Assembly (NCBI GenBank): GCA_014058105.1
Contig: JACGCM010002456.1
Location: forward strand, 348,501-412,500
Direction of reading: 5' to 3'
DNA: 64,000 nucleotides
Source: Kingdonia uniflora
Taxonomy: Eukaryota; Streptophyta; Magnoliopsida; Ranunculales; Circaeasteraceae
Shown: piece after piece, positions 22,771 through 36,104 of the stretch
How positions within the stretch are numbered: the stretch's first letter is position 1
Layout: the number at the start of each line of letters is the position of its first letter
The notes under the pieces: model-generated
What the model was told of the DNA's origin: nothing
What the model saw: only the letters and a program-made list of their open reading frames with translations
The model's database searches: none
Position numbers and translations under genes: made by a program

Positions 22771-24650
22771 CTACATTAACTTTGCACCATCAAGATAATG
22801 TTGGTATACATAAGAAACAAATCCCAAAATAGACAACACCATAGCAACCACCTTCAGGCCATCCATTTTGTCGTGGAAAAAGATTACAGTCAATATTGGA
22901 ACCACGGGCAAAGAAACTGTACTGATAACATTGCTAAACAGAGAAGAAACCTCATATATCAACCCCAAAGCACCAAGAGAGACAAGTTGCCTTACAGCAG
23001 TCCAAACCAAAGTCATAACATAAGAAACTTTCCCACTTCCAAATTCTTTCATTTCTCCCTTAAGTCCTCTCCATTCCCCACTGACAAAAATACCCACAAC
23101 ACAAATACACGAATGGTACATAGAAAACCAAGAACATAGTTTTCCTTCGAGATGGATCCAGAAGAGTCAGAAGAAACTGCAAGGAAAATGCCAGAGATAG
23201 TCAAAAGGACTACAGAATTTACTATGTAAGGAGTGAGCTTTAGCGAGTTGAGAAAGACAGCGAAGAGTACATTAAAGGCTAACTGACTTGAGCACAAAAG
23301 AAAAAAAGTAGACACTGGGAGGTATAACAACCCATATGAGTACATCAAATTGTCGCCAGATACTAGTAGGGCAAAGAGGATATAAAGAAAAATGAGAGTA
23401 CAAACGGAAGGTGATGTTCTAGTATTAGCAGACGGGAACAAGAGGAAGAAAGGAAGGAGAATGGGAAAACCTGTAGACTGAAGCAACGTCGCCAACCATT
23501 TACTCTTGCCATCATTAGAAAAATAGATCTCCCTAATAGAGTTCCCGTGGAATTGCCCACAAGAAGAAAAACGGTGTAAAGCACTACGAGGAGCCACCAC
23601 TTATAACGTCTGTGTTGAGTCGCAAGCCCGAAAGCCACAAACTTCACGTTGATTTGGGTTAGTCACAAACAAGCACAAACAAAGAAACACACAACACCAA
23701 ATTTATAGTGGTTCGGCAAGTTGCCTGCATCCGTCCCCTTTCAAGAGAGTTAGAGAGTTTATTCAAGGTCCCAACAATTTTGGATTTCTCACTTAAGAAA
23801 TCCTCCAAATGTTCTCACCCAAAGGATTGTCAAAAAGATGGCTTTCAAAGAACTTAAGTTTCCCTTTATATACTTGAAACTATTTACAATCGCTCAAATC
23901 TCGAGGCAAGTTAAGGGTTGAACCAAAATTTCAAAATTGAGTTTTTCAGCCTATTCGAACAGACCCAATTTTATTCGAACAAAACCCATTTTCTATTAAA
24001 AAAAAAAAAAACTCCTTAGTGCTTTTATTCGAACAACCCATTTTCTATTCGAACAGAAAATCTTTTTTTTCGAACAACCCATTTTCTATTTGAATAGAAA
24101 ATCTCCTGAGTGCTTTTATTCGAACAACCCATTTTCTATTCTAACAAAACTTTGTTCTGTTCGAATAGACTTAGAGTCTATTCGAACAGAAACCAAATTA
24201 TCAACAGTCTGTATATAGGAAGATGAGGTTCTTTGATGATAATTGCAGCTTCAGGGGTGTCAATTGCATTTGTGACTGTGTTTAGATCTTGAGATGCTTC
24301 AAACACATAATAGAAAGGATGATTATTAGCAAAACGATTACACATGACGACATAAACAAGCTCAAAAATGAAACAAAATAGAAGTTTGGTTTTATCCATC
24401 TTAAAAAATAAAATTCACTGACTACTGATTCTACATAATATCTCCTGGGATTTTTTTTTGCATAGTGGTAGCAATTTAACCCTGCTTACACATTCATGCA
24501 TTTATAAATATATATTTCTATGCGTATAAGAATATGTTTAATGCTTAAGATAGTTAGTTACACTTACAACAAGTATGATTAATTTAGCAAGAAGGAAAAT
24601 CTGATAATAGCATATACATCCGAGAGTAGCAGTTCTTGAACTTCCCCCAT
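22771..24650 (-). pseudogene. Purine permease copy 2, broken
   Basis: The first exon is recognisable at 24650 (MGEVQELLLS, then GT). The second exon starts near 24304; the AG acceptor used in copy 1 is TG here. It reads LNTVTNAIDTPEAAIIIKEP then HLPIY and is then interrupted by a 594-bp solo LTR (23613-24206), after which RRYKWWLLVVLYTVFLLVGN follows. A frameshift lies after GTLLGR (about 23540). From 23140 to 23121 about 40 codons present in copy 1 (from GASALASLL to FPSIVD) are missing and the frame changes. The 3' part (23121-22771) is open again: GEWRGLK, SLFSNVISTVSLPVVPILTV and YQHYLDGAKLM before the stop. It is a tandem paralogue of the intact gene, with at least four independent lesions. 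Confidence 0.9.
23613..24206 (-). mobile_element. Solo LTR inserted in PUP copy 2
   Basis: 594 bp, beginning TGTTGA and ending TCAACA, flanked on both sides by GTCTG (23608-23612 and 24207-24211). Removing it and one GTCTG restores the codons P-I-Y-R-R-Y-K-W. Its interior resembles the LTRs at 13822 and 16809: CCTTTATATACTTGA, then CTCGAGGCAAG, then repeated TTCGAAC-type motifs. Orientation is inferred from that similarity. Confidence 0.9.
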
Positions 24651-24991
24651 GATGGTGGAGAGATGAGAGACAACAAGAGAGTATGAAAATAAAATAATAC
24701 CTGAAGAATATATGAGGTCACTTATCAGAGAGAAATAAATGATAGAAATAAGAAAAAGCATCTGAAACTACAAATATCTGTCGTTTTAGGGTAGGTTACT
24801 GATAATCCAATGTCAACAGTAGCCAATCCCAAATGCCAAAATGATTGATATCTTATTATAGGATGTGTCATTTGCAGAGATTCGAATAATAGGTGGGTAG
24901 AGATAGTTAGACCTTCTTGTCTACAAAACATTTTTTGATGGTCTAGAGATATGAATAATTCCCCATATTGGGATGAGAACTTAAATGTCTC
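24400..24991. other. Upstream region of PUP copy 2
   Basis: Contains the intron between the short first exon and exon 2, and the former promoter. No other gene is seen. Confidence 0.5.
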
Positions 24992-24999
24992 TAAGAAAC

Positions 25000-25270
25000 C
25001 AAGGTTTAAAAAGGAACGTTATAACGGTGTAACGGGCAAAGGCCGTTACCGTTATAGCCGTTTTAACGGCGTTATAACGGTGTTACGTTATTTTTCGCTA
25101 GATGACAAGAATAAAACGTTATAACGGCCGTTATTTGTCCTGTAACAGTGTTATATTAAAATAACGGTTGTGTTTTTGTTTTCTTTATATATAAATATTA
25201 AATTTTAATTATAACAACGTTATAGACGTTATTTTACAAATAACGGCGTTATAGACGTTATTTTTTATAT
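25000..25270 (+). repeat. Left terminus of the hAT element with AACGG array
   Basis: About ten short motifs of the type GTTATAACGG or AACGGCGTTA in both orientations within 250 bp. Such arrays are usually binding sites for the transposase. Confidence 0.75.
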
Positions 25271-25459
25271 TTAAAAGGATAATAAAAGAAAAACCAAAGT
25301 ACTTATTATTATTAAAGTTATTACTTATTACAACATTGAAATAACACACCACACCGACAAAATTAAACATCACACCAAAACATTAAACATCACACCAGAG
25401 CATTAAAAATTACATAAACATCAAAAGGAAAATGATTATTCTGGAATGCGACATTGCAT

Positions 25460-28118
25460 TCACTGGTAAACGGAGTCGAACTGATTGGTATCAAATTCAG
25501 AGTAGTTTGAAGGTTGGCCATGCTCCAGATTGATTTGGTTAAAATCGAAATCAAAATACGCCTCAGGCAACGGCTCCATTGGTGTTTGATACATAGGTGT
25601 TTGTGACCAATTTTCTGGGAAATCTATGTCAATAACAGAAGTAAAGTACCTCCTTTGCTCATTGACCTCCAGGTCTTCAGCTGATAATTCTCTTTCAAGC
25701 TCTTCTGGCCATTCTTCATGTGTTGGCAACAAATGCTCATCGTCATCTCTAGCAATCCATTCACATAATGGATCTTCCAATAAAATAATATACACATTTA
25801 TGGGGTCTACACGATAACGTCGACGTCTATCTTCCCTTCTTCTTTCAAGCCGAATATTATATTGAACAAAGACAAGATCTGTGAGTTTCTTTGAAAGTAA
25901 TCGATTTTTAATCATTGTGTGGATCCTGTCAAAGGTACTTCAGTTCCTTTCACATCCGGACGAAGTACATGTCTGACTTAAACTTCTTACAGTCAACTTT
26001 CGAAGTTGAGGCAACTCCACTCCATATGAATTCCACCAATCAACTAAGAAAATTGGTTCAAAGTTTTGTTAGAAAATGAATGGTAAGTAAATAACATAAT
26101 CTTATAGTAAATAATTTAAAAACTCACTAGGACTTCCTTGTTGAGCTGCTATGCGTGCAGCTTCTGACCCTATACAACCTGGCTTGAAAGGAAGCTTTCC
26201 TATCTGTGTAAAATAAAAAATATTATATTATATTAATTAAATAATAATAACATGCATATATAATTTTTGTGTAATGGGCTTTGAATACCTCTAATATTAC
26301 TTGTGCCTGCTCAAGTGGGGTTGATATCGTCTTTGCAATCAAATTGTTCAATGCTAAGGTCGGGTGACACATGACATTTTCATTTGAGAAAGTAGAAGGA
26401 AAGAACATGTAATATGGGTTAAGTATATAACCAGCAGCATGCAAATCTGAATGAAGTTGTTCTTTCCACCTATGATCGAATATCTTACAAACATTAACAC
26501 TTCGTCGTGGACCAAGAAAAGTTGTTATCACCGCTCTTGATGTGCACAAAGCATCGAAAAGATACCCCATCGTTGGTTTTCGGAGACCACTAATCGCAAG
26601 ACTTTTAATAATGGTTCTACCATTACAACAACACTCCTAGTTTTTTTTCCAAAAATCATCAGACATAACAATTTTTTGGACAGCTTTACTCGTTGATAGT
26701 TTTACATAGCTTGATTCTTTATACTTGGTATCCACAAAAAGCTGTTGAAGATGAACTTGATTTTTTATAATACAACGAATTGTAATGAAACTTGTTGCAA
26801 ACTGAGTTAGAGAAGGGCGAATAAGGTCACGACGGTTTGAGTGCCCTCTGAACTTGGCAAGGACCCATACATGAGCATAAACAAACTTTGATATTTTCCT
26901 CGCATCTGCAATGGTATCCTTTAACCAACTGAATGGCTCTAAATCATCTAGCACAAGGTCAATCACATGGGCTGCACAAGCAGTCCAATATATATGACGA
27001 TACTCGATAGCTAGTCTCCTACCAGCAGCTTTAAAATTTGATCTTTGGTCTGTCACTATTTGAACGATAATTTCAGCTCCAACATAATCGATTATATCTT
27101 TAAACATGGTTATCAAGTAATCAGTCGTTAAACGATTGTCATCAATATCAACGCTCTTTAAAAAAGTGATACCTGCCCAACAATGATGTTAGTATTGTTA
27201 TATAAGCCACTAAAATTTCCAAATCGTAAGTATTCATTATTCTTTAACTTTAAGTAGATACCTGATGGGCAATAGACAAGATAATTGACGAGTGTATGCT
27301 TCGCCTTATCTTTCCAAGTATCTGCTATTAGGGTGCAACCATAGTTCTTCTAATATAATCTCTGTCTTTGAATCACTGTTTCTTCTATTCTACGCTTTTC
27401 CTTTTGTAAAAATGGGTTAGCAATTTCATAAGCCGTTGGAGGTCAAAAAGTCTTACCAAAATTTGTAACCGAGTTAAAAGCTTCATGGTACGATTGCGGC
27501 GAAGTAACATTAAAGGGGATAGCATTTTCGTAGAACATCGATGTTATTTTGCCACATGCATACTCCCTAGAACTCGACCCTCCACCCATCATGTTCGGAA
27601 TGGTTTGTTGAGTTTCTCATCGTGGATTTCGTGAGTGTAAATCAACAGAATGTCGAGCTGGAGCTCTAAATGATGATGATGATGATCGCGATGCTAACCC
27701 TTCGTTTGAGCCTCTGCCATAACAAAATAGCCTACTAAGTAGCCCTGTACTTCTAGTCCTCGTAGGTTGAGATTCACCCCCACTTCCTTCCTCGGGATGA
27801 TAATCGGGTTCACTGGCATCTCCAAAACTATCAGTGATATCTTCAACTTCATCACAGTCATCATGCGACGATCCTTGGGGATCCCAATCCCGCAGTTGTC
27901 GGCGAGAACACTTGTTTTGCCTCATTTATTGAAGAGCCTGAATATCGTAAATCGGTTGGTGCATTTGGGCACTTGATAGCAGATCCACGTTGAGTTGATA
28001 AATGTTCCTTAAAGCGGGTAATACTAGCGGTTATGACCCTATTACAGTAATTGCATTGAACAACTTTTGGTTCAACCTTAACGCAATGATCATAGAAATC
28101 CCCTGCACTTCTCGACAT
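25460..28118 (-). pseudogene. hAT transposase (BED finger, DUF659-like core, dimerisation domain)
   Basis: From 28118 the minus strand reads a BED zinc finger (VVQCNYCNRVITASITRFKE then HLST). After acidic and Ser/Arg-rich linkers (27925-27617), the core is at 27116-26637 (IVQIVTDQRSNFKAAGRRL, then YWTACAAHVIDLVLDDL) and 26570-26223 (SFNVCKI-like segment and HPTLALNNLIAKT). The dimerisation domain is at about 26040-25840: WNSYGVELPQLRKLTVRSLS, then SSGCERN, a TGA where Trp is expected, then IHTMIKNRLLSKKLTDLVFV. An acidic tail ends at 25460. Introns or breaks separate the parts; at least one nonsense codon and several frame changes show it is inactive. Confidence 0.8.
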
Positions 28119-28370
28119 CCTATAGGTTTACCAATAAAATATTATAAATTAGTACGATAAGACAATAAATTTATTTTAAGCTAAATACCATAAAAGATGG
28201 ATACATGTTTAATTTTAAGCTAATTTTAAACTAATTAAAACTATGGATACCTTTCTTACTTGATTTTGAAAAATTCTTAAGAGTGATAGTGAAATAGATA
28301 CATACTTAAGTCACGATGCCAAATATTTATAGAAGATCACAAGAAATGATTCGACAAGCATATTATTTTT

Positions 28371-28890
28371 TATGCCAGTGGTAACGTGGTTTCACTTTCG
28401 GTTGCTTTTATTAATTTTTTATGCCAGTGGTAACGTGGTTTGCTAGATTATTTTTTATTTTAGATCATAATCGGTGGTCTACCATTTAAATAATGATTTC
28501 ATCATATCATAAAAAATCATTCTACAAGCATAATTCACTTTCAGTTACTTTTATTATTATTTTTTATGCCAGTGGTAACGTGGTTTGCTAGATTAATTTT
28601 TATTACAGATCATAATGGGTGGCCTACCACTTAAATAATGATTTCATCATATCATAAAAAATAATTCTACAAGCATAGTTCACTTTCGGTTGCTTTTATT
28701 ATTTATTTTTATGCCAATGGTAACGTGGTTTGCTAGATTATTTTTTATTTTAGATCATAATGGGTGGCCTACCACTTAACTAGTGATTTCATCATATCAC
28801 AAGAAATAATTCTACAAGGCTACAAACATAGCAAAGCCTACCACTTTCAGTTACTTTTATTAGTTTTTTTTATGCCAGTGGTTTGCCCAT
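28371..28890. repeat. 145-bp tandem repeat inside the hAT end
   Basis: A unit with ATGCCAGTGGTAACGTGGTT begins at 28372 (short copy), 28421, 28566, 28711 and, shortened, at 28872. The full unit also contains TAGATCATAATGGGTGGCCT. Confidence 0.85.
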
Positions 28891-28899
28891 TACTTAAAT

Positions 28900-29144
28900 A
28901 GTTATATAACGGCATATAACGGTGTTATAACGGTATATAACGGTGTATAACGTTCGTTGTAAGTGAAGAAAAACATTAAAAATAACGTAGCGTTATAACG
29001 GTAACAACAGCCGTTATAGCATAAAATAACGGTCTGTAACAACAAATAACGGGTGTTATTTTTTAAAACGGAACATGGGGTATAACGGAACGGGTACAGG
29101 GCGTTACCGTTATAACGGCGTTATAACAGTTATTTAAAACCTTG
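28900..29144 (-). repeat. Right terminus of the hAT element with AACGG array
   Basis: Repeated TATAACGG motifs in both orientations, inverted relative to 25000-25270. Confidence 0.75.
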
Positions 29145-29301
29145 AAGGAAACGAAAAACATACTTCTTCTATATGCCACCATATAATATATCAAGATACA
29201 CTATTCGTGCTTATATATGTACTTTGATGAAGTCTATACATATTTACTTTCATGTAATTTCCAGGAGACCTGTATCACTTTTCTTAATTTTAGAGTTAAA
29301 C

Positions 29302-29481
29302 TGATGTGGCGCATCACTCATAGGGTCGACTACCCACCATTTCACCTATGTTTATTTAATGTTTTTAATGCTTTGTATTTTAGTCTTTAGCTAAAACCCT
29401 ATTGGAGAGGCCCAACCTATGTTATTAGCAGTTTCCCAGTTTTAGTAGTAGTCTATTTCAATTAGAATTAGGGTTCCTAAT
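29302..29481 (+). repeat. 5' LTR of copy 1, first half
   Basis: Matches 35163-35325. It stops at GTTCCTAAT where plastid sequence begins. Confidence 0.9.
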
Positions 29482-29656
29482 ATTTATCTTTTTATAGGTT
29501 GGATTTCATATGGATATAATTCTTTTATTATATATATATATATGTTATATGAGACCAAAAAGAAGAAACGGCATGAGAAATCATATATCAATGGCGAAAA
29601 AACGATATGGAAAACAAAACAGGGATTCTCTACAATGACACTGTAGACTAATTGAA

Positions 29657-29730
29657 AGGGATGTAGCGCAGCTTGGTAGCGCGTTTGTTTTGGGTACAAA
29701 ATGTCACGGGTTCAAATCCTGTCATCCCTA
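29657..29730 (+). tRNA. trnP-UGG: Plastid tRNA-Pro (UGG), in NUPT
   Basis: 74 nt, AGGGATG acceptor pairing with CATCCCT, anticodon TGG, T loop GGTTCAAATCC. Identical in form to plastid trnP. Confidence 0.93.
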
Positions 29731-29887
29731 CCTATTACTTCTCCTATGGGAAGTAACGAATGATCAATTTCAATCTTTTAAATTTGGACAAAAAATATCT
29801 TTTAGTTTATGGTGCTATATGCATGCAAGATACGTTAGGGGTTACAATTTTTTTTTTTTAAGGTCTTATGCGATAAAAGATAAGAAA

Positions 29888-29961
29888 GCGCTCTTAGTTC
29901 AGTTCGGTAGAACGCGGGTCTCCAAAACCCGATGTCGTAGGTTCAAATCCTACAGAGCGTG
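29888..29961 (+). tRNA. trnW-CCA: Plastid tRNA-Trp (CCA), in NUPT
   Basis: 74 nt, GCGCTCT acceptor pairing with AGAGCGT, anticodon CCA, T loop GGTTCAAATCC. Confidence 0.93.
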
Positions 29962-30048
29962 ATTCTGCAATTTAAACATCAACTTGAATTTGACCTCCTG
30001 CAGATTCAAAAAAGGAGGAGGTCAATCAAAAAAAGAGATGTGACTTAA

Positions 30049-30207
<159 letters not shown>

Positions 30208-30294
30208 CTATCCTTAAATATTAATCCGAATTGCCCACGAATCTCAATAACCAAAAATTCACAATGGACATGGTTCATTCAATGAATTTCAAAT

Positions 30295-31940
<1,646 letters not shown>

Positions 31941-32063
31941 GAAAAGAAGGATAATAGCAGGAATTCTCTTATCCCATTCGGAAGGATCTCATTTCATAAT
32001 AATCCATGACTGTTTATGTCTCTAGCATGACCACTTGATTAAATGTGGAGGGAAGTGGGGTAA

Positions 32064-32186
32064 ATGGCCGATACTACTGGAAGGATTCCTCTTTGGCTGA
32101 TAGGTACTGTAGCTGGTATTCTTGTGATCGGTTTAGTAGGTGTTTTCTTTTATGGTTCATATTCTGGATTGGGTTCATCCCTGTAG
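32064..32186 (+). CDS. psbJ: Photosystem II protein J (PsbJ), NUPT copy
   Basis: 40 codons, [20 protein letters not shown] to SGLGSSL. Preceded by GGAGGGAAG. One membrane helix; last gene of the psbEFLJ operon. Confidence 0.95.
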   Translation: MADTTGRIPLWLIGTVAGILVIGLVGVFFYGSYSGLGSSL

Positions 32187-32219
32187 TAATCATATGAACT
32201 GAGTTGTATACATGAAAAA

Positions 32220-32299
32220 AGTAAGAACTCAACGGGACGGGACCTTACTCCCCCTCTCTAATTGAAGGGAGTAAGGTCCCGTCCCGTTGAGTTCTTACT
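32220..32299. terminator. Perfect 33-bp hairpin after psbJ
   Basis: Arms 32220-32252 and 32267-32299 are exact reverse complements with a 14-nt loop. In plastid mRNAs such structures stabilise 3' ends. It sits 34 bp after the psbJ stop. Confidence 0.9.
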
Positions 32300-32739
32300 C
32301 TTCCAAAAATACTTTGATACATTCCATAGTATGGAAATAGTATGGAAATTTAAAATTCATCAAGTCAGCATCAACATGATAATCTATTTGAATAAATTGA
32401 ATGAGAAAACGAGCCTTTTGCTTCGATGTTTCAAACAACTCCATTCCTTCTGATGATATTTTTGAAGAATTAACCCCATTCGTTGATTCAGAGTATCTGT
32501 TCCTCCATAGTATCAATTAGTTCGAGGTCAGAAGAAAAACGGAATCCATTGGTTGTCTGGATGACAAAATGAGGGATTTTTGTAGATGAAACAACATGGC
32601 AAATATATTCTATAGTATCTATACATATAGTACTAAAATATACTAAAAAACCTACTCTATATATTTTATTTGAATTAACTATCTCATCAAAAAAAAAAAA
32701 TTTATTCATTGAAAAAATTAAATTTACTCAATGAGTTAT

Positions 32740-32757
32740 CCCCCCCCCCCCCCCCCT
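32740..32757 (+). repeat. Poly-C run in NUPT
   Basis: About 17 Cs between psbJ and petA. Confidence 0.8.
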
Positions 32758-32878
32758 TTTTGCTTGTCCACGACTTCTTCTAATTAGAAATGAATTATAA
32801 ATTTAAATAAATAGATTCCAAAAATATCAAATAGACTATCAGTAATCTTTGACGAATGAAATCCTAAATTCTTATTAT

Positions 32879-32923
32879 TTCGACACAAGAAAATGCATTT
32901 TCTACCCTGTTTCTTGTGTCGAA
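32879..32923. terminator. 14-bp hairpin 3' of petA
   Basis: TTCGACACAAGAAA (32879-32892) pairs perfectly with 32910-32923 across a 17-nt loop. A likely plastid 3'-end structure. Confidence 0.7.
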
Positions 32924-33190
32924 GATTAGGAAGATGGCTAATCCCTTGTTCCCTTCATTTTTGCGTTGCTTTATATTCCCCTACTACACGTATTTTATTA
33001 AAATAGAATCAATTTGAATTAGAATCATAATTATAGAATAGAAAACTATTGATGTATTTCATGGCATTTATAATTTGCCAATAATGACGTAGTCACACCA
33101 CCCCAACTTAAATCGAAAAAAAGGGAGATCAAATAATATATAATATTCTTAGTAATAGAAATGCTAGTTTATTACTACCAATTGGTGGAT

Positions 33191-34380
<1,190 letters not shown>

Positions 34381-34383
34381 AAG

Positions 34384-34395
34384 TGGTATCAGAGC
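34384..34395 (+). other. Primer binding site, initiator tRNA-Met
   Basis: TGGTATCAGAGC, three bases after the 5' LTR. Confidence 0.9.
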
Positions 34396-34433
34396 TGCGT
34401 TAGATCTAAGAGTAGATAGTTTCAAGAGCAAAG

Positions 34434-35130
34434 ATGTCTCGTAGAAAAACCGTGACGAAGAAACCTACCCTAGCTCAAGATGTATCAAGGATAGAGGATA
34501 AGTTTGATAAGCTTATAAAGGCTTTGGGTAGAGGAGCCTTCCCCCCCCCCCCCAACTACCTCTGTTGGGCGTAATTGACGATATCTCTCTAGAAGGAAGC
34601 ATCGACGTGAAGAGCGACGACCTAAACAACCCTTTTACAAAATTGGACGCCAAAACTGGGGTTCACGAAAGGGGAAAAATTGATATTCAAAATGACGTTG
34701 AGGATACGTCCATGTTAACAACCTTCACACAAGTAATGCGCACAATAAAACACAGTAAGGAGATTAGGTCTTGCAGGCATCAGCTTTTACGAAAGCTACT
34801 ACAGTAACAGCCCCGGTCATGCTAAGTAAAACAGATTTCTTGACCAGGGCTGCGAAACGGCAGGCCCAATCCCAACAACAGCATCCTCAGCTATTCCGAC
34901 AGTCATGACACCACGAACCTTTGTCTTAGGCAACTGTTATGGATGTGACAAACCGCGACACCAAAAACGTGATTGCCCTACATTTGCTAGAAAGGTCTGC
35001 CTAGTCGTGGATGGCATGCGTGAAAGTGTGATAGCAACAATTCAGCGTGTTCTGCTGGAAGAAGATGAGAAAGATACTGGGATACGTACTACATACGTAC
35101 GTAAATCTTCTGGAGCATCGCCTCCTTGAT
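34434..35130 (+). pseudogene. Degenerate gag of copy 1
   Basis: It opens MSRRKTVTKKPTLAQDVSRI and continues EDKFDKLIKALGRG, then a 14-C run and frame changes. 34565-34807 reads ISLEGSIDVKSDDLNNPF. Around 34800-34900 another frame gives TAPVMLSKTDFLTRAAKRQA, and 34905-35129 has a zinc knuckle CYGCDKPRHQKRDC (CX2CX4HX4C). So the basic N-terminus, a middle segment and the nucleocapsid knuckle are all present but in three frames. No protease follows. Confidence 0.7.
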
Positions 35131-35162
35131 TTCGTGGATGAAATCTTCTCAGACGGAGGGTT

Positions 35163-35506
35163 TGATGTGGCGCATCACTCATAGGGTCGTCTACCCACTG
35201 TACCACCTATATTAGCTTAAGCCTAGTTGGAGAGACCCAACCTAGGTTATTAACAATTTCCTAGTTTTAGTAGTAGTCTATTTCAATTAGAATTAAGATT
35301 CTTAATTCTAATCCCCTTGTGTTCTATGAAAGGGGAGGTCTAGGTTATTTGTTTGGTAGTTAGTTAATACAGTTAATTTAGTTAAGTTAGTCTTGTTCAG
35401 AATAAGAGTCCTAGTTAATCAAATTAAGGTTCCTCAAGAACTTAATTCCTTTTGTTAATCTGGTGTTTTTCTTGATTATTGACTTCCGCGTAATCAGTTT
35501 ACTTCA
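35163..35506 (+). repeat. 3' LTR of copy 1
   Basis: 344 bp, TGATGTGGCGC to TTACTTCA, directly after a purine-rich tract. Confidence 0.9.
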
Positions 35507-35739
35507 TAAACGAAGTCCGGGAACAATAAAGAGAATAATTATCATTAATCATCGTGCATAGTTAGATAAATCATGCAAGACCAATGAATGGACCAAACAA
35601 TAGTTTAGTTATGGAGTTTTGTTCCCAGGTAGTTGGTTCATCTTGATTTATGTTCATTTTGTCTTCGAAAGATTTTCTTTTTTCTTTTATTTTCCGGTGA
35701 GGTTCCTTCTTTAGCGGTCCAAAAACTAATAGAGAGAAG

Positions 35740-35990
35740 ACTGCATTTTTGTTGTTTTCATCTTTTGCTGTTTTAGTCGCTGCTACAATCAGATATGGAC
35801 ATGTGGCAATTATGAGTTGTAAAACAATTTTAGCTCTCTCTTCTCTCTGCCCGAGACTTTTTGGGGCAGCCTTCCGGGTCCCACGAAATAAAAATAATAC
35901 ATCTCATTGTTTTGTAGCTCTTTTTCTCTCTCCTCTTCTTCTCTCTTCCACTCGGTCCCTACACTACCGACCCACTTTTTAAAGCTTGAA
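35740..35990 (+). repeat. Left terminal inverted repeat of the MULE
   Basis: Contains pyrimidine-rich TCTCTCTTCTCTCTGCCCGA and GGGTCCCACGAAAT. A 77-codon open frame inside it is a consequence of the repeat, not a gene. Confidence 0.85.
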
Positions 35991-36104
35991 ATCAAAAGGT
36001 ATTGATGATTGCTTCCACTTTTACTTGTCTCCCATATTATAATAATTTAATTTATGAAGATTTTTGCCCTAAATTTCATATGTTAGGTCTTTGCTCCAAC
36101 TTCA

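Larger units (their letters stand above)
25000..29144 (-). mobile_element. hAT-superfamily DNA transposon, degenerate
   Basis: The ends are inverted: CAAGGTTTAAA at 25000 and, on the minus strand, CAAGGTTTTAAA from 29144. They are flanked by TAAGAAAC (24992-24999) and AAGGAAAC (29145-29152), an 8-bp target duplication with two mismatches, as expected for hAT. Both ends are packed with TTATAACGG-type repeats. The minus strand carries a BED finger, a DUF659-like core and a hAT dimerisation domain, all decayed. Length 4145 bp. Confidence 0.88.

Noticed and set aside
29484..29699. Minus-strand 71-codon frame over the NUPT start
   Set aside because: Overlaps plastid spacer and trnP; no plastid gene exists there.
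35749..35982. 77-codon frame found also, inverted, at 41090-40854
   Set aside because: It is the MULE terminal inverted repeat; identity is due to the repeat, not to two genes.
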